Positions 35,243 to 43,845 of a DNA stretch of 64,000 nt are shown here, in pieces. Position 1 is the stretch's first letter; each line of letters opens with the position of its first letter. A model generated the notes under the pieces. The model was not told where the DNA came from and did not search any database. It worked only from the letters and a program-made list of their open reading frames with translations. The stretch spans positions 1,240,001 to 1,304,000 of the forward strand of contig NZ_AP024646.1 of assembly GCF_019977235.1 (NCBI RefSeq), written 5' to 3'. The stretch is from Arthrobacter sp. StoSoilB5 (lineage in GTDB: Bacteria; Actinomycetota; Actinomycetes; Actinomycetales; Micrococcaceae). A program made the position numbers and the translations under genes.

Positions 35243-36499
35243 GTGAGCAATTCCCCGGCCTTGGCCCGCCGCCTCGGCACCTTCGATGCTTCCCTCATCG
35301 GCTTAGGCTCCATGATCGGTGCCGGCGTCTTCGCGGCGTTCACACCAGCCGCTGCGGCAGCAGGATCCGGACTGCTGATTGGTTTGATTGTCGCGGCCTT
35401 CGTGGCCTTCTGCAATGCGACGTCTTCCGCACAACTCGCTGCCAGGTACCCCACCTCCGGCGGAACATACGTCTACGGACGTGAGCGGCTTGGGCCCTGG
35501 TACGGCTTCCTGGCTGGGTGGGGATTCGTGATCGGCAAGACGGCCAGCGCTGCAGCCATGGCCATGACCTTCGCAGCCTATGCCGCGCCGGCGGGCTGGG
35601 AACGCCCGGTGGCGATTGCCGCCGTCGTAATTTTGACCGCTGTGAACTATCACGGAGTAACCCGCACCGCGGGACTTACGCGAATCCTGGTGATCGCCGT
35701 CCTGACCGCTCTGGCGATAGCAGTGGCCGCCGTTTGGGGTGGTTCCGGACCTGACTTCAGCAATTTTGTGGGGGAGGGGCTGCTGGCGCACGGCTGGTAC
35801 GGCATACTGCAGTCGGCTGGGCTGCTTTTCTTTGCCTTCGCCGGCTACGCGAGGATCGCCACGATGGGGGAGGAAGTTCGAGAGCCCCGCCGCACCATAC
35901 CCCGGGCCATCAGCATCGCCCTGGGAATTACGATCGTCATCTATGCCATGATCGCTGTCACGCTGTTAGCGACCCTGGGACCCGACGGCGTTTCCGGAAC
36001 GCCGACACCCCTCGCGGACGCCGTCGACGCCGGTGCGATGTCCTGGGCAGCTCCCATCGTTCGGATCGGAGCGGCAGTGGCCTCGCTGGGTGCCCTCCTC
36101 GCGCTGATTGCAGGGCTGGGCCGGACGAGCCTTGCGATGGCACGCGAGCACGACCTCCCGCACTGGCTCGCTGCCGTCCATCCGCGGTACAAGGTTCCAC
36201 ACCGGGCCGAAACAACGCTGGCCGTAGTGATTTCCCTGATCATTGCCGTGGCTGACCTTCGTGGTGCAATCGGCTTCTCGTCGTTCGGCGTGCTGCTTTA
36301 TTACTTGGTCGCAAATATCGCGGCCTTCACTCAGCCCGCCGAGGACCGCCGGTACCCGAAGGCCCTGCAAGTGGCTGGAGCTGTTGCTTGTGTGGCATTG
36401 GTTGCGACGCTGCCGCCGCTGTCCGTCGGGCTGGGTGTGCTGATGTTTGTGGTGGGCATCGTGTTCCGGTTGGTCCGTTTGCGCCGAAGTCCTCGATAA
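35243..36499 (+). CDS. APC-family amino acid permease
   Basis: A 418-residue secondary transporter of the amino acid-polyamine-organocation superfamily with about 12 membrane helices. The first helix has the substrate-site motif GLGSMIGAGVF, and the ARYPTSGGTYVYGRE block after helix 2 is typical. MGEEVREPRRTIPRAI matches the conserved cytoplasmic loop of the family. The start is the GTG at 35243. The substrate is not predictable; the LuxR-type regulator upstream may control it. Confidence 0.88.
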   Translation: MSNSPALARRLGTFDASLIGLGSMIGAGVFAAFTPAAAAAGSGLLIGLIVAAFVAFCNATSSAQLAARYPTSGGTYVYGRERLGPWYGFLAGWGFVIGKTASAAAMAMTFAAYAAPAGWERPVAIAAVVILTAVNYHGVTRTAGLTRILVIAVLTALAIAVAAVWGGSGPDFSNFVGEGLLAHGWYGILQSAGLLFFAFAGYARIATMGEEVREPRRTIPRAISIALGITIVIYAMIAVTLLATLGPDGVSGTPTPLADAVDAGAMSWAAPIVRIGAAVASLGALLALIAGLGRTSLAMAREHDLPHWLAAVHPRYKVPHRAETTLAVVISLIIAVADLRGAIGFSSFGVLLYYLVANIAAFTQPAEDRRYPKALQVAGAVACVALVATLPPLSVGLGVLMFVVGIVFRLVRLRRSPR

Positions 36500-36518
36500 G
36501 CCCTCGGCAAGCCGGCTG

Positions 36519-36558
36519 GGCACGACTCCACCTGGGGGTTCTTAGGTGGAGCCGTGCC
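36519..36558 (+). terminator. Hairpin after the permease gene
   Basis: Imperfect 15-bp arms (GGCACGACTCCACCT at 36519-36533 against 36544-36558) with a 10-nt loop, 20 nt after the stop. Probable terminator; no T run. Confidence 0.55.
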
Positions 36559-36642
36559 GTCGTGCCTCCTTCGCCTAGGACGAGTGGGGTTCCCGCCGGA
36601 CACCGGGTTTCTCGTCCCGAAGGCACAAAAGCAGACTATGGC

Positions 36643-36760
36643 CGGAAATCGGGACTAGGTGTTCTTTCGTTCGCTCTAGGTATCCAAAGGCGAGCAAATC
36701 ATGGCTTTTTGGGTTCGCTTCACGCAAAAATGAGTGTTTGCTGGGACGGACTAGGTGGTG
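36643..36760 (+). repeat. Intergenic repeat element, right copy
   Basis: Plus-strand copy of the element at 32433-32538. It starts CGGAAATCGGGACTAGGTG, has TAGGT motifs at 36656, 36677 and 36752, and ends CTAGGTGGTG. Together the two copies form an inverted pair around the regulator and permease genes. I see no gene between 36500 and 36915. Confidence 0.55.
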
Positions 36761-36915
36761 AGCCGCCCAGCTCATCGACGCGTGCTCGTCGACGAACACC
36801 TCGCCGTCCACTACCTCCGCGATGCGCAACTGGATGGGTTCATCCCCGGGTGGCGTCATGAGGGTCTGCGAGCCCACCGCGAATGGGCCATTGATCTCTA
36901 CTGGTTCAGTGGCTA

Positions 36916-37635
36916 CTACTCACAACCGATTCCGTCGTGGTCGTTGTCCAAGCCGTAGATGTCAGAACCAACCACCGTCACTGGGCCTCTCACGTAGGCC
37001 GGTCCGTTGCCTTTACCTCCGGCACAGTCGACGTCGGACGCAACAGGTACGCAGGCACCGGCGTAGTTCGGGTCGCACCCACTTTGAGCGGCGGGGGCAG
37101 GCTTCGCAGCCGCAGCGGCAGCAGCGGCCTGATCTGCGGCGGCTTTGGCAGCGGCCGCTTGGTCGGCGGCAAGTTTGTCTGCGGCAGCCTTGTCAGCCGC
37201 TGCCTTGTCCGCTGCCACTTTCGCGGCTGCGTCCGCTGCCGCCTTCTCTGCCGCGGCTTTTGCCGCGGCGTCCGCAGCGCGTTGATCAGAAAGCTTCACT
37301 GCTGTTGCAGAGTCCAGCCAGGCGAGTTTTCCCGATTGATCGACTGTGCAAATGTACGTTTCGCCCGCCGCTACTTGGGTGTTCTTCTCTGTGGTGCAGG
37401 CTTTCCCGGCTATCTTGCTTGGCGTTGGAGTAGGCGTAGGCGACGCAGTTGCGGACGTCGATTCCGTGGTGCTGCTCACCGATCCAGCAGCTCCCATTGA
37501 CCCCGAACCGCAACCGGTCAGCAAAATCATCAGTGATCCGATGGCTGTGATTCCCAGAGCTTTACCGCGAAAACCCCGTGCCGATTTGCCGCCGAAAAGC
37601 GAGTGTTTTCCGGCGCGCGAAAGTTGTGTGTGCAA
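36916..37635 (-). CDS. Lipoprotein with Ala/Lys-rich stalk and Excalibur domain
   Basis: A 239-residue surface lipoprotein. A long basic lead precedes the hydrophobic segment and lipobox LLTGC (about residues 38-42). Then come a Ser/Thr/Pro linker, a small region with two cysteines (KACTTEKN, YICTVDQSG), and an Ala/Lys/Asp-rich helical stalk (about 110-175) made of ADKAAADKAAA-like repeats. The C-terminal 45 residues are an Excalibur calcium-binding domain ending DNDHDGIGCE. Such proteins sit on the outer face of the membrane or wall. Its specific role is unknown. Confidence 0.85.
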   Translation of the reverse strand: MHTQLSRAGKHSLFGGKSARGFRGKALGITAIGSLMILLTGCGSGSMGAAGSVSSTTESTSATASPTPTPTPSKIAGKACTTEKNTQVAAGETYICTVDQSGKLAWLDSATAVKLSDQRAADAAAKAAAEKAAADAAAKVAADKAAADKAAADKLAADQAAAAKAAADQAAAAAAAAKPAPAAQSGCDPNYAGACVPVASDVDCAGGKGNGPAYVRGPVTVVGSDIYGLDNDHDGIGCE

Positions 37636-37754
37636 TGTGTTGCCCCCTTAGAGTGCGCCCATGCGAAAGGCGCGTGGTGCGACAGTAACACCGGTCACAC
37701 GGGCCCCAACAGGAGAAGTCTTCTATGACTTAGCGCACGGATTGGGGGCTGCTT

Positions 37755-38060
37755 CTAGCCGACCTCCTCGTTGTTTTCGCGGTAGTCGTCTTCCTCGTCG
37801 AAGGAGGGCGCGAGTGCCTGCTCGATATAGTCTCCTTCCGCGGCCTCTGCTTCAGACATGCCAGCGAGTCGTGTAAACGCTGAACCGCCGGGAAGCACGT
37901 CTGTCCGCTGCTCCAGAACATCGGCCTCAGGGGCGTCATCAGGTAGCGGTTTCATGAGCTCAGACTCTTCAGAGCCCTCGGGTAGGACGGGCGTCTGCTG
38001 CTCAACAGCGTCTGCTTCAGGTACTTCACGCGGCGCTTCTGGCTTTTGTCCGATGTTCAT
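37755..38060 (-). CDS. Small acidic protein with three internal repeats
   Basis: A 101-residue, strongly acidic protein with no membrane segment and no known family. Three related units are visible: PEADAVEQQTPVLP, PEADVLEQRTDVLP and the looser EGDYIEQALAP. It is probably largely disordered. The start codon is preceded by GGAGGAAAAC on the minus strand. It lies 49 bp downstream of a small membrane protein gene on the same strand and may be co-transcribed with it. Confidence 0.65.
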   Translation of the reverse strand: MNIGQKPEAPREVPEADAVEQQTPVLPEGSEESELMKPLPDDAPEADVLEQRTDVLPGGSAFTRLAGMSEAEAAEGDYIEQALAPSFDEEDDYRENNEEVG

Positions 38061-38109
38061 CGTTTTCCTCCTTCTCGCTAACGGACTCGCTAATAGACCT
38101 GCACGGCTC

Positions 38110-38331
38110 CTAACCTGAGCCCAACAACCACGATTGGTCCGTTTGCGTTTCCTTCGGGTGCCGGCGCAGTTTCCGGATCAGCAACTCCAGTGGCCACACC
38201 AACACCCGAAGTGCCCCTGCCACCAGCAACAGAATCACAAAGAGCACTATGGCTGGCAGACAAAACACAAACACCGTGATTGCAGTTATGAGATAACCGA
38301 CGATATAAGCCGTTATCACTCCCGTGTCCAC
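38110..38331 (-). CDS. Small two-helix membrane protein
   Basis: A 73-residue protein with two hydrophobic helices (about 5-25 and 28-50) and a basic tail (IRKLRRHPKETQ). The family is not recognised. It is followed on the same strand by the acidic three-repeat protein. Opposite charge of the two tails could allow contact, but this is speculation. Confidence 0.55.
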   Translation of the reverse strand: MDTGVITAYIVGYLITAITVFVFCLPAIVLFVILLLVAGALRVLVWPLELLIRKLRRHPKETQTDQSWLLGSG

Positions 38332-38370
38332 GGTGAGCTCCCGAAGATTGAATTACCAATAGAGGGTCTT

Positions 38371-38390
38371 GCCCGGTGTCGGCACCGGGC
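38371..38390. terminator. Short perfect hairpin
   Basis: GCCCGGTG and CACCGGGC with a 4-nt loop, between two minus-strand genes. It would sit in the leader of the small membrane protein or end a transcript from the SGNH gene. Confidence 0.45.
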
Positions 38391-38515
38391 TACGGTTTAA
38401 CGGGTTTCGGTGGGGCGGATCTACACAAATAAAATACGCCCAACACGCATCGTTGTTAAGACGCCCTTGGCCTTGATGGAACCTCCCTGCACGGCCTCTG
38501 CTGAGGAACGAAAAG

Positions 38516-39403
38516 TCATCGCTCCACCAGTGCCTTGGACGCTTCCGAAGGGTTCTCGCTTTCGAAGACAGGGCCAGCAGACGGCCGCTTCGCCCGGCGT
38601 TCCTCTACGGAACCGTGGGGTCGCAGCTGCTTGAACACCCAAGGGAAAAAGTATGCCCTTGCCCACGCGAGGTCACCGGCCCTGGCTTGACGCCAGCTGC
38701 TTTCCGGCAGCTCTTTGGGTTCAAACGGCCGCAGCGTATGCGGGACATTGAGGGTATCCAGTACTGCCATGGCAACCGTGTGATGACCCAGCGGGGAGAG
38801 GTGCAGCCGGTCAGGGTCCCACATACTTGGGTCCTTGAGTTGCCTCAGGGCCCAGAGATCTGTGATGAATGTGCCGTGACGGGCAGCAATAGCGTGAACG
38901 TTCTCGTTAAAGATGGCCACTTTGCCGCGGTTGCGTCCCAGTATCGGGGTGGATCCCCAGTCGGGTCCCGTAAACAAAACAATCTTCGCGCCCGTCTCAG
39001 CCAAAAGGCTCACTCCGGTCTCAAGTTTGCTGGCAAGCTTGTCCGGATCGCTGCCGTGGAACACCATATCGTTCCCGCCGGCAGACAACGTGATCAGGTC
39101 AGGCTTCAGGGTCAGTGCCTGACCGATCTGCTGGTCGAGGATCTGCTGCAGCAGCAACCCACGCACGGCAAGGTTGGCATAGGCAAGATCCGGGTGGTCG
39201 GCTGCGAGTTCTTCGGCAACGCGGTCAGCCCAGCCGCGCAGCCCTCCGGCGCTTCCTGGTTCCGGATCCCCAATCCCTTCGGTAAAGGAATCCCCAAGCG
39301 CCACATATCTGCTCCAAGGGTGCGAGCGGTCCTTGGTATTCTGCTCAGCACCCGCTTTGAGATCAACAAGGCCTCTGGTGATAACCCGGCCACGCCACCT
39401 CAT
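38516..39403 (-). CDS. SGNH/GDSL-type hydrolase
   Basis: About 295 residues. The start is the ATG at 39403 with AAGGAGG 8 nt upstream, although the frame runs open to 39565. The esterase blocks are present: GDSFTEG with the catalytic serine, the glycine block (ANLAVRG), GGNDM with the oxyanion asparagine, and the late DPDRLHLSPLGH carrying Asp and His. There is no signal peptide, so it acts inside the cell. The C-terminus has an extra basic tail of about 45 residues. The substrate is unknown; ester hydrolysis or deacetylation is likely. Confidence 0.88.
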   Translation of the reverse strand: MRWRGRVITRGLVDLKAGAEQNTKDRSHPWSRYVALGDSFTEGIGDPEPGSAGGLRGWADRVAEELAADHPDLAYANLAVRGLLLQQILDQQIGQALTLKPDLITLSAGGNDMVFHGSDPDKLASKLETGVSLLAETGAKIVLFTGPDWGSTPILGRNRGKVAIFNENVHAIAARHGTFITDLWALRQLKDPSMWDPDRLHLSPLGHHTVAMAVLDTLNVPHTLRPFEPKELPESSWRQARAGDLAWARAYFFPWVFKQLRPHGSVEERRAKRPSAGPVFESENPSEASKALVER

Positions 39404-39489
39404 TGCCCTACCTCCTTGTAAGGAAAAAGGTTTCTTACATTGTGGATAACGGCGGTACTTGTCGTGATGTTCCCGGGAGTTCGAGCCGG

Positions 39490-40839
39490 CTAGAGGAACA
39501 TTTCCTCCGCCACCACCGCCGCTCCGGTCCCTAACCCGCGGACGGTCCATCCCGCGCTTCGCCAAGCCTCAGCGTCCAGCACGTTCCGAGCGTCCAGCAC
39601 CATCCGCCGTCGTACGAGCGAGCCCGCAAACGACGGCGAAAGGGAGACGTATTCGTCCCATTCAGTGAGCAGAAGCACCAGCTCAGCGCCCTCAAGGGCG
39701 CGCTTGGTGGATGCCTCGAAACGGATCTGCGGGTAGCGGATCCAAGCGTTGTTGATGGCTTTGGGGTCGGTGACGGTCACGTGCGCACCGGCAGAAGCGA
39801 GCTGCTGGGCAACATCAAGGGCGGGTGAGTCGCGGATGTCGTCGGTGTCTGGCTTGAACGCAGCACCGAGGATCGTCACCGTTCTGCCGGACAGGAAACC
39901 TCGGCACATTTCCCGTGCCACATCCACGGCGCGGGTGCGCTGGTCCAGGTTGATGGTGTCCACCAATTCCATCCATCGGTCCACGGACGGGACGTCGAGT
40001 TCGCGTGCCTGGGCTCGGAAGGATCGGATGTCCTTGGGCAGGCAGCCGCCGCCGAACCCGAGTCCCGCATGCAGGTAACGGTTCCCGATACGCGGGTCCA
40101 GGCCCATGGCTTCACTGAGTTCGCTTACGTCGGCACTCGAGGCGTCACAGAGCTCTGCCATTGCGTTGATGAAGCTGACCTTCGTGGCCAGGAAAGCGTT
40201 CGACGCCGACTTGATCAGCTCCGCGGTGGCAAAGTTGCAAACCAAACGGGGGATGCCGGCGCTGATCAGGGGCTCGTACACGGCATCCAGAACGGCGGTC
40301 ACGGGAGCGCCGGCTGCGGCGCCCTTCCCGCCGGGGACGCCGTAAACCAGACGATCGGGGACCAACGAATCCTTGACGGCCGTGCCCTGGCGCAGGAACT
40401 CAGGGTTCCAGCCGAGCAGGACGTCCGAGCGGCGGGCCAGGACCGCGCGCAGCGTCTCCACGGTGCCTACCGGCACGGTGGACTTACCCACGACGGCGGC
40501 ACTCTTGGCCAAGTGGGGGAGGAGGCTCTTCGTGGCGCTCATCAGATGAGAAAGATCGGCCGTGTCAGAGGTCTTGGACTGCGGTGTGCCCACGCAGAGG
40601 AAATGGACTTTGGCGTCGGCTGCCGCTGAGAAGTCAGTGGTGAACTTCAGACGGCCCGTGGTGCGGCCGTCGCTGAGCAGTTCGTCCAGGCCGGGCTCGT
40701 GGAAGGGGGCCAGCGCTTTGTTGAGCTGCTCAACCTTGTGGGAATCGACGTCGATGCCCACCACAGTGTGGCCCATGGACGCGAGCGTTGCGGCGTGGAC
40801 TGCGCCGAGGTAGCCGCAGCCGATCACGGAGATCTTCAT
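39490..40839 (-). CDS. ugd: UDP-glucose 6-dehydrogenase
   Basis: A 449-residue enzyme that oxidises UDP-glucose twice to UDP-glucuronate with NAD, feeding surface polysaccharides. Seen: the N-terminal GCGYLG dinucleotide motif at 7-12, the catalytic cysteine in GFGGGCLPKD, GKSTVPVGT, and AFKPDTDDIRDSP in the C-terminal domain. Length is normal. Its ATG overlaps the stop of the glycosyltransferase gene upstream (ATGA), so the two are coupled. Confidence 0.93.
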   Translation of the reverse strand: MKISVIGCGYLGAVHAATLASMGHTVVGIDVDSHKVEQLNKALAPFHEPGLDELLSDGRTTGRLKFTTDFSAAADAKVHFLCVGTPQSKTSDTADLSHLMSATKSLLPHLAKSAAVVGKSTVPVGTVETLRAVLARRSDVLLGWNPEFLRQGTAVKDSLVPDRLVYGVPGGKGAAAGAPVTAVLDAVYEPLISAGIPRLVCNFATAELIKSASNAFLATKVSFINAMAELCDASSADVSELSEAMGLDPRIGNRYLHAGLGFGGGCLPKDIRSFRAQARELDVPSVDRWMELVDTINLDQRTRAVDVAREMCRGFLSGRTVTILGAAFKPDTDDIRDSPALDVAQQLASAGAHVTVTDPKAINNAWIRYPQIRFEASTKRALEGAELVLLLTEWDEYVSLSPSFAGSLVRRRMVLDARNVLDAEAWRSAGWTVRGLGTGAAVVAEEMFL

Positions 40840-42002
40840 GAGGAGGGTCCTTTGCTTGAGGTCAGTTCAGTGGGGCCGGCTTCGCTGGGAATGCCGGCGA
40901 CGACTTCGATGTAATGCCGCACCAAGTCCGCGCTGAGCACGGGCCACGTCCGGCCCTGGACCGAAGCAGTTGCTGCCGCTGCGAACGCGCGCCGCTTGGC
41001 GTCGTCGCCCATCAGGTCCTGCACGTAGTCTCGAAGTTGGGTGAGGTTTCCCGGCTCGTACAACCAACCCGTTCGGGAGTTTTCTACGAGGTCCAAGGGG
41101 CCGCCGCGGCCGGTCGCGACCACAGGAACGCCCGATGCCATGGCTTCCTGAATGGTCTGGCAGAACGTCTCGAACTCGCCGGGATGGACGAAGAGATCGA
41201 AGGAAGCAACGGCCTGCGCCAATGAATCCCCGCCGAGGAAGCCGGTGAAAACCGCGTTCGGCAGCGCCGTTTGGAGTGCTTCCCGTTGTGGGCCATCACC
41301 AACAATCACGAGGTTCGTATCCGGCAGGTCCGCCAGCACGGCAAGATCTTCCACCTGTTTCTCCACGGCGAGGCGGCCGACGTAGCCGATGATCCGCTCG
41401 CCGCCGGGCGCTACCGAGCTGCGCCACGCCGTCGAGCGTTTTGCGGGGTTGAAGCGCGCGGTGTCTACACCCCGACGCCACATATCAACGCGCAGGATGC
41501 CGCGTCCGCGCAACTGGTTCAGCGCGAACGTAGACGGCACAAGGGTTCGGGTGGCCAGAAGGTGGATGTTGTCCACGCGGTTCCACGCCCAGTTCTCCAG
41601 GAACGGCACGCCATAGCGGGCGGCGTAACTGGGAACTTCGGTTTGGTAGATCGCAACCGTCGGTATGCCGAGTTGATCGGCTGCCTGCACTGCGCGCCAG
41701 CCGAGGACGAACGGGGAGGCGAGATGAACGACGTCGGGGGCGAAATCGGCAAGGATTCGCTTGACCCGATTCACACCACCCAACGCAACCCGCACATTCG
41801 TGTAACCGGCCAGCGGCACTGAGGGAAGCCGGTGCACATACGCACCCTTGACGACGCTCGAAACATCAGTGTCCGACGTCGACGGCGCGATCACCATCAC
41901 CTCATCCCCGCGCTCCTGCAGATGCTCCAGCACCCGCAGTATCGAGTGGGTTACCCCATTCATCAGTGGCAGGAATGATTCGGCGACGATTGCGATCCTC
42001 AC
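40836..42002 (-). CDS. GT4-family glycosyltransferase, mannosyltransferase-like
   Basis: About 388 residues from the GTG at 42002, where family similarity starts (VRIAIVAESFLPLMNGVT); the longer frame to 42350 overlaps the divergent gene and looks non-coding. The GT-B signs are present: VTHSILRVLEHL at the start, YVGRLAVEKQVEDL, and the E-x7-E region FETFCQTIQEAMASGVPVVA. It resembles the MgtA/PimB group that moves mannose or related sugars onto membrane lipids. Coupling with ugd suggests glycolipid or polysaccharide synthesis with uronate, but the donor is not certain. Confidence 0.85.
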   Translation of the reverse strand: MRIAIVAESFLPLMNGVTHSILRVLEHLQERGDEVMVIAPSTSDTDVSSVVKGAYVHRLPSVPLAGYTNVRVALGGVNRVKRILADFAPDVVHLASPFVLGWRAVQAADQLGIPTVAIYQTEVPSYAARYGVPFLENWAWNRVDNIHLLATRTLVPSTFALNQLRGRGILRVDMWRRGVDTARFNPAKRSTAWRSSVAPGGERIIGYVGRLAVEKQVEDLAVLADLPDTNLVIVGDGPQREALQTALPNAVFTGFLGGDSLAQAVASFDLFVHPGEFETFCQTIQEAMASGVPVVATGRGGPLDLVENSRTGWLYEPGNLTQLRDYVQDLMGDDAKRRAFAAAATASVQGRTWPVLSADLVRHYIEVVAGIPSEAGPTELTSSKGPSS

Positions 42003-42160
42003 GCTTTCAACGGTGGTCGGGACGGTTGGCCTTGTGGGTTCGAACGGGTGGCCTGTGGAGGAAGAGTTGGTTAACAGGAGGGGCTTCTGTTGTCGGAGCC
42101 GCCCGGTAGACTCCCGTTCTATGACGCGCTGCCGCGTCTCGACTTTTGGGGGGTCTTGCC

Positions 42161-42756
42161 ATGTTTGCTGCTGGGGATGGTTCGCGCGCGCTTGGGGGAG
42201 TAAACGTACGACGACGGCGCCGGGCGGCGGCGCGGTCAGCCGCCGTCGGGCTGGGCCTGACTTTGTTGCTGGGAACCGTCGGTTCGCCGACGTCTCCCGC
42301 GATGGCCGACGCGGTGACGGATATTTTCTCGACAGGTGAGCAGCCGGCAAGGATTGCTGTTAACCCTGTGACGAACACGGTGTTCGTGACGTCGATCGAA
42401 GGTGTGACCCGTATTGGGGGACCAGCCGGGGCGCCTGCCGTGGACGCCGGAGACAGGGCCTTCGATGTTGCCGTGAATACGGTGACCAACAAGATCTACA
42501 TCACCACAGCAGGCGGCTATGTTTCCGTGGTGGACGGGGCCACGTATGGTCCCGCTGTGCGCGTGCCAATGACCGCGGAACCGTCTGTCCTGGCTGTGAA
42601 TGAAAGCAGCAACAAGATCTATGTCGGCATCAGCGGCGGCGTCACCGTTATCGATGGTGCAACCAACGCCACCACTACCGTTCCGCTGACCGGTGGCGCC
42701 CAGAACATTCAGGTGAACCCTTCTACAGGCAAGGCCTATGTCCTGTCCGGCGGGGC
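42161..42756 (+). pseudogene. Secreted beta-propeller protein, truncated by an RHS fragment
   Basis: About 198 codons remain of a YncE-like repeat protein. It starts at the ATG at 42161 with GGGGGG upstream and has a basic, long signal peptide (RRRRRAAARSAAVGLG..., cleavage after AMADA). Then come repeats of the type VNPVTNTVFVTS, VNTVTNKIYITT, VNESSNKIYVGIS and VNPSTGKAYVLSGG. The next repeat is cut off and the sequence jumps into an RHS tip in another frame; the open frame itself runs on to 42913 as nonsense. So this is a recombination scar, and the intact propeller is lost. Confidence 0.75.
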
Positions 42757-43167
42757 GCCCAACAACAAACCAAAAACCTCGGAAACCAAGCAGCAGCTAA
42801 AGCGGCCGCGGCGGGCCCGCCTGCTCAGCCGAGCTACGCCGGTCCGCTTATGGGGACGAACAAGAGCGGTGAGCTTACCTCTCGGAGTACGTTCCGTCAG
42901 ACCTACCAAATGAAGGTTTGGAACGACGCGGAGCCAGGCCCAACAGGCGGTCGTCTATGTACGTCATGTGGTGCAGAGGTTAAGGTCGCGCCGGGGTCTG
43001 GGGCTAAAAGGGACTGGGATATGTCACATAATCCCTCCCGGACTAACCGAGGCTTCGAATCGCCTTTCTCACGGCAGTACATTATCGACAACTACAACTC
43101 GGATGTCATCCTAGAATGCATCGCCTGCAATAGGTCTGGCGGAAACAACGATCTAAGGTTCAGATGA
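42757..43167 (+). pseudogene. Orphan RHS C-terminal tip with GH-E-like nuclease toxin
   Basis: Read from 42757 the frame gives AQQQTKNLGNQAAAKAA, nearly the same as AQQQTQNLGNQAAAKAA in the RHS remnant around 46165-46215. The tip follows: a CTSCGAEV pair, then WDMSHNPSRTNRG and IDNYNSDVILECIACNRS. This is the pattern of HNH/Endo VII-type GH-E toxins, with His in the DMSH motif. No start or delivery domain remains unless translation starts at the ATG at 42850. It overlaps the immunity gene by 4 nt, so it once was the 3' end of an rhs gene. Confidence 0.8.
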
Positions 43168-43736
43168 CACACATGACAGGATTGATAGAGCACCTGGAGC
43201 ACTTTCTTGGGCGAATCCAGGGGGGCGGCCCTGCCGGCAAGACTCCCGAAGGGAATGTAGTTTCCCTAGCCGTTTACGAGCCGGTAAGCGAGGGTGGGTC
43301 CGTACATTACTCCACCATCGGACTCAGTAAGCTTGTTCGGTTTTCGATAGCGGAGGGCGGTGAAACCTCAACTGAGTTGCTGATGACGTCTTCCAGGCCC
43401 GAAGCTTCTTCGGTCATGGGATCGATACTCGTCCAAGTGACAGGAGAATCCCTGGAAAGCGGAGAGCCTCTGTCTGCAGGAGACGTGATCGGACCTCGGG
43501 GACGGATGTTCGATGGCTCCGAAATGGAGGCCATCTTCGTCCGCGCCCCCGAACACTTGCCCGAGGCTTTTTCTCCTCTGCGCGTAGGCGACCAAGATAT
43601 CCAGTTTCTCTGGCTGGTGCCCATAACGGGTCCCGAAGCTCAGTACATAAATGAGCACGGGGTTGGCGCTTTCGAGTCGATAGTGAAGCAGCAACGGCCA
43701 GCGTTCGAGGATGTTCATCGGCAGTCGGTGATTTAG
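43164..43736 (+). CDS. SUFU-domain immunity protein
   Basis: A 190-residue protein of the Suppressor-of-fused superfamily, a common immunity family for polymorphic nuclease toxins. Family signs are VSLAVYEPVSEGGSVHYSTIGLS in the first half and IQFLWLVPITGPEAQYINEHG near the end. The ATG overlaps the stop of the orphan toxin tip (ATGA), the usual toxin-immunity arrangement. Its role would be to bind and block the GH-E-like nuclease. The gene looks intact although the toxin has lost its delivery part. Confidence 0.85.
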   Translation: MTHMTGLIEHLEHFLGRIQGGGPAGKTPEGNVVSLAVYEPVSEGGSVHYSTIGLSKLVRFSIAEGGETSTELLMTSSRPEASSVMGSILVQVTGESLESGEPLSAGDVIGPRGRMFDGSEMEAIFVRAPEHLPEAFSPLRVGDQDIQFLWLVPITGPEAQYINEHGVGAFESIVKQQRPAFEDVHRQSVI

Positions 43737-43845
43737 AAGGTTCATGCCGACGGGCCAGAGACCGATACGGTCCAAGGAAATGGGCGCCGTAACGCATGAC
43801 CCGCGGTCCCGGATCAGCTTCGGATCATTTCGAAAGAGAGCTGCG

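Noticed and set aside
36575..36877. Minus-strand frame of 100 codons within and around the right repeat element
   Set aside because: It runs through the repeat; its start region (VVDGEVFVDEHAS) looks slightly protein-like but there is no binding site or family, so I do not call a gene.
37080..37290. Possible DNA repeat array in the lipoprotein gene
   Set aside because: The repetition is the Ala/Lys/Asp-rich coding of the stalk, not a separate element.
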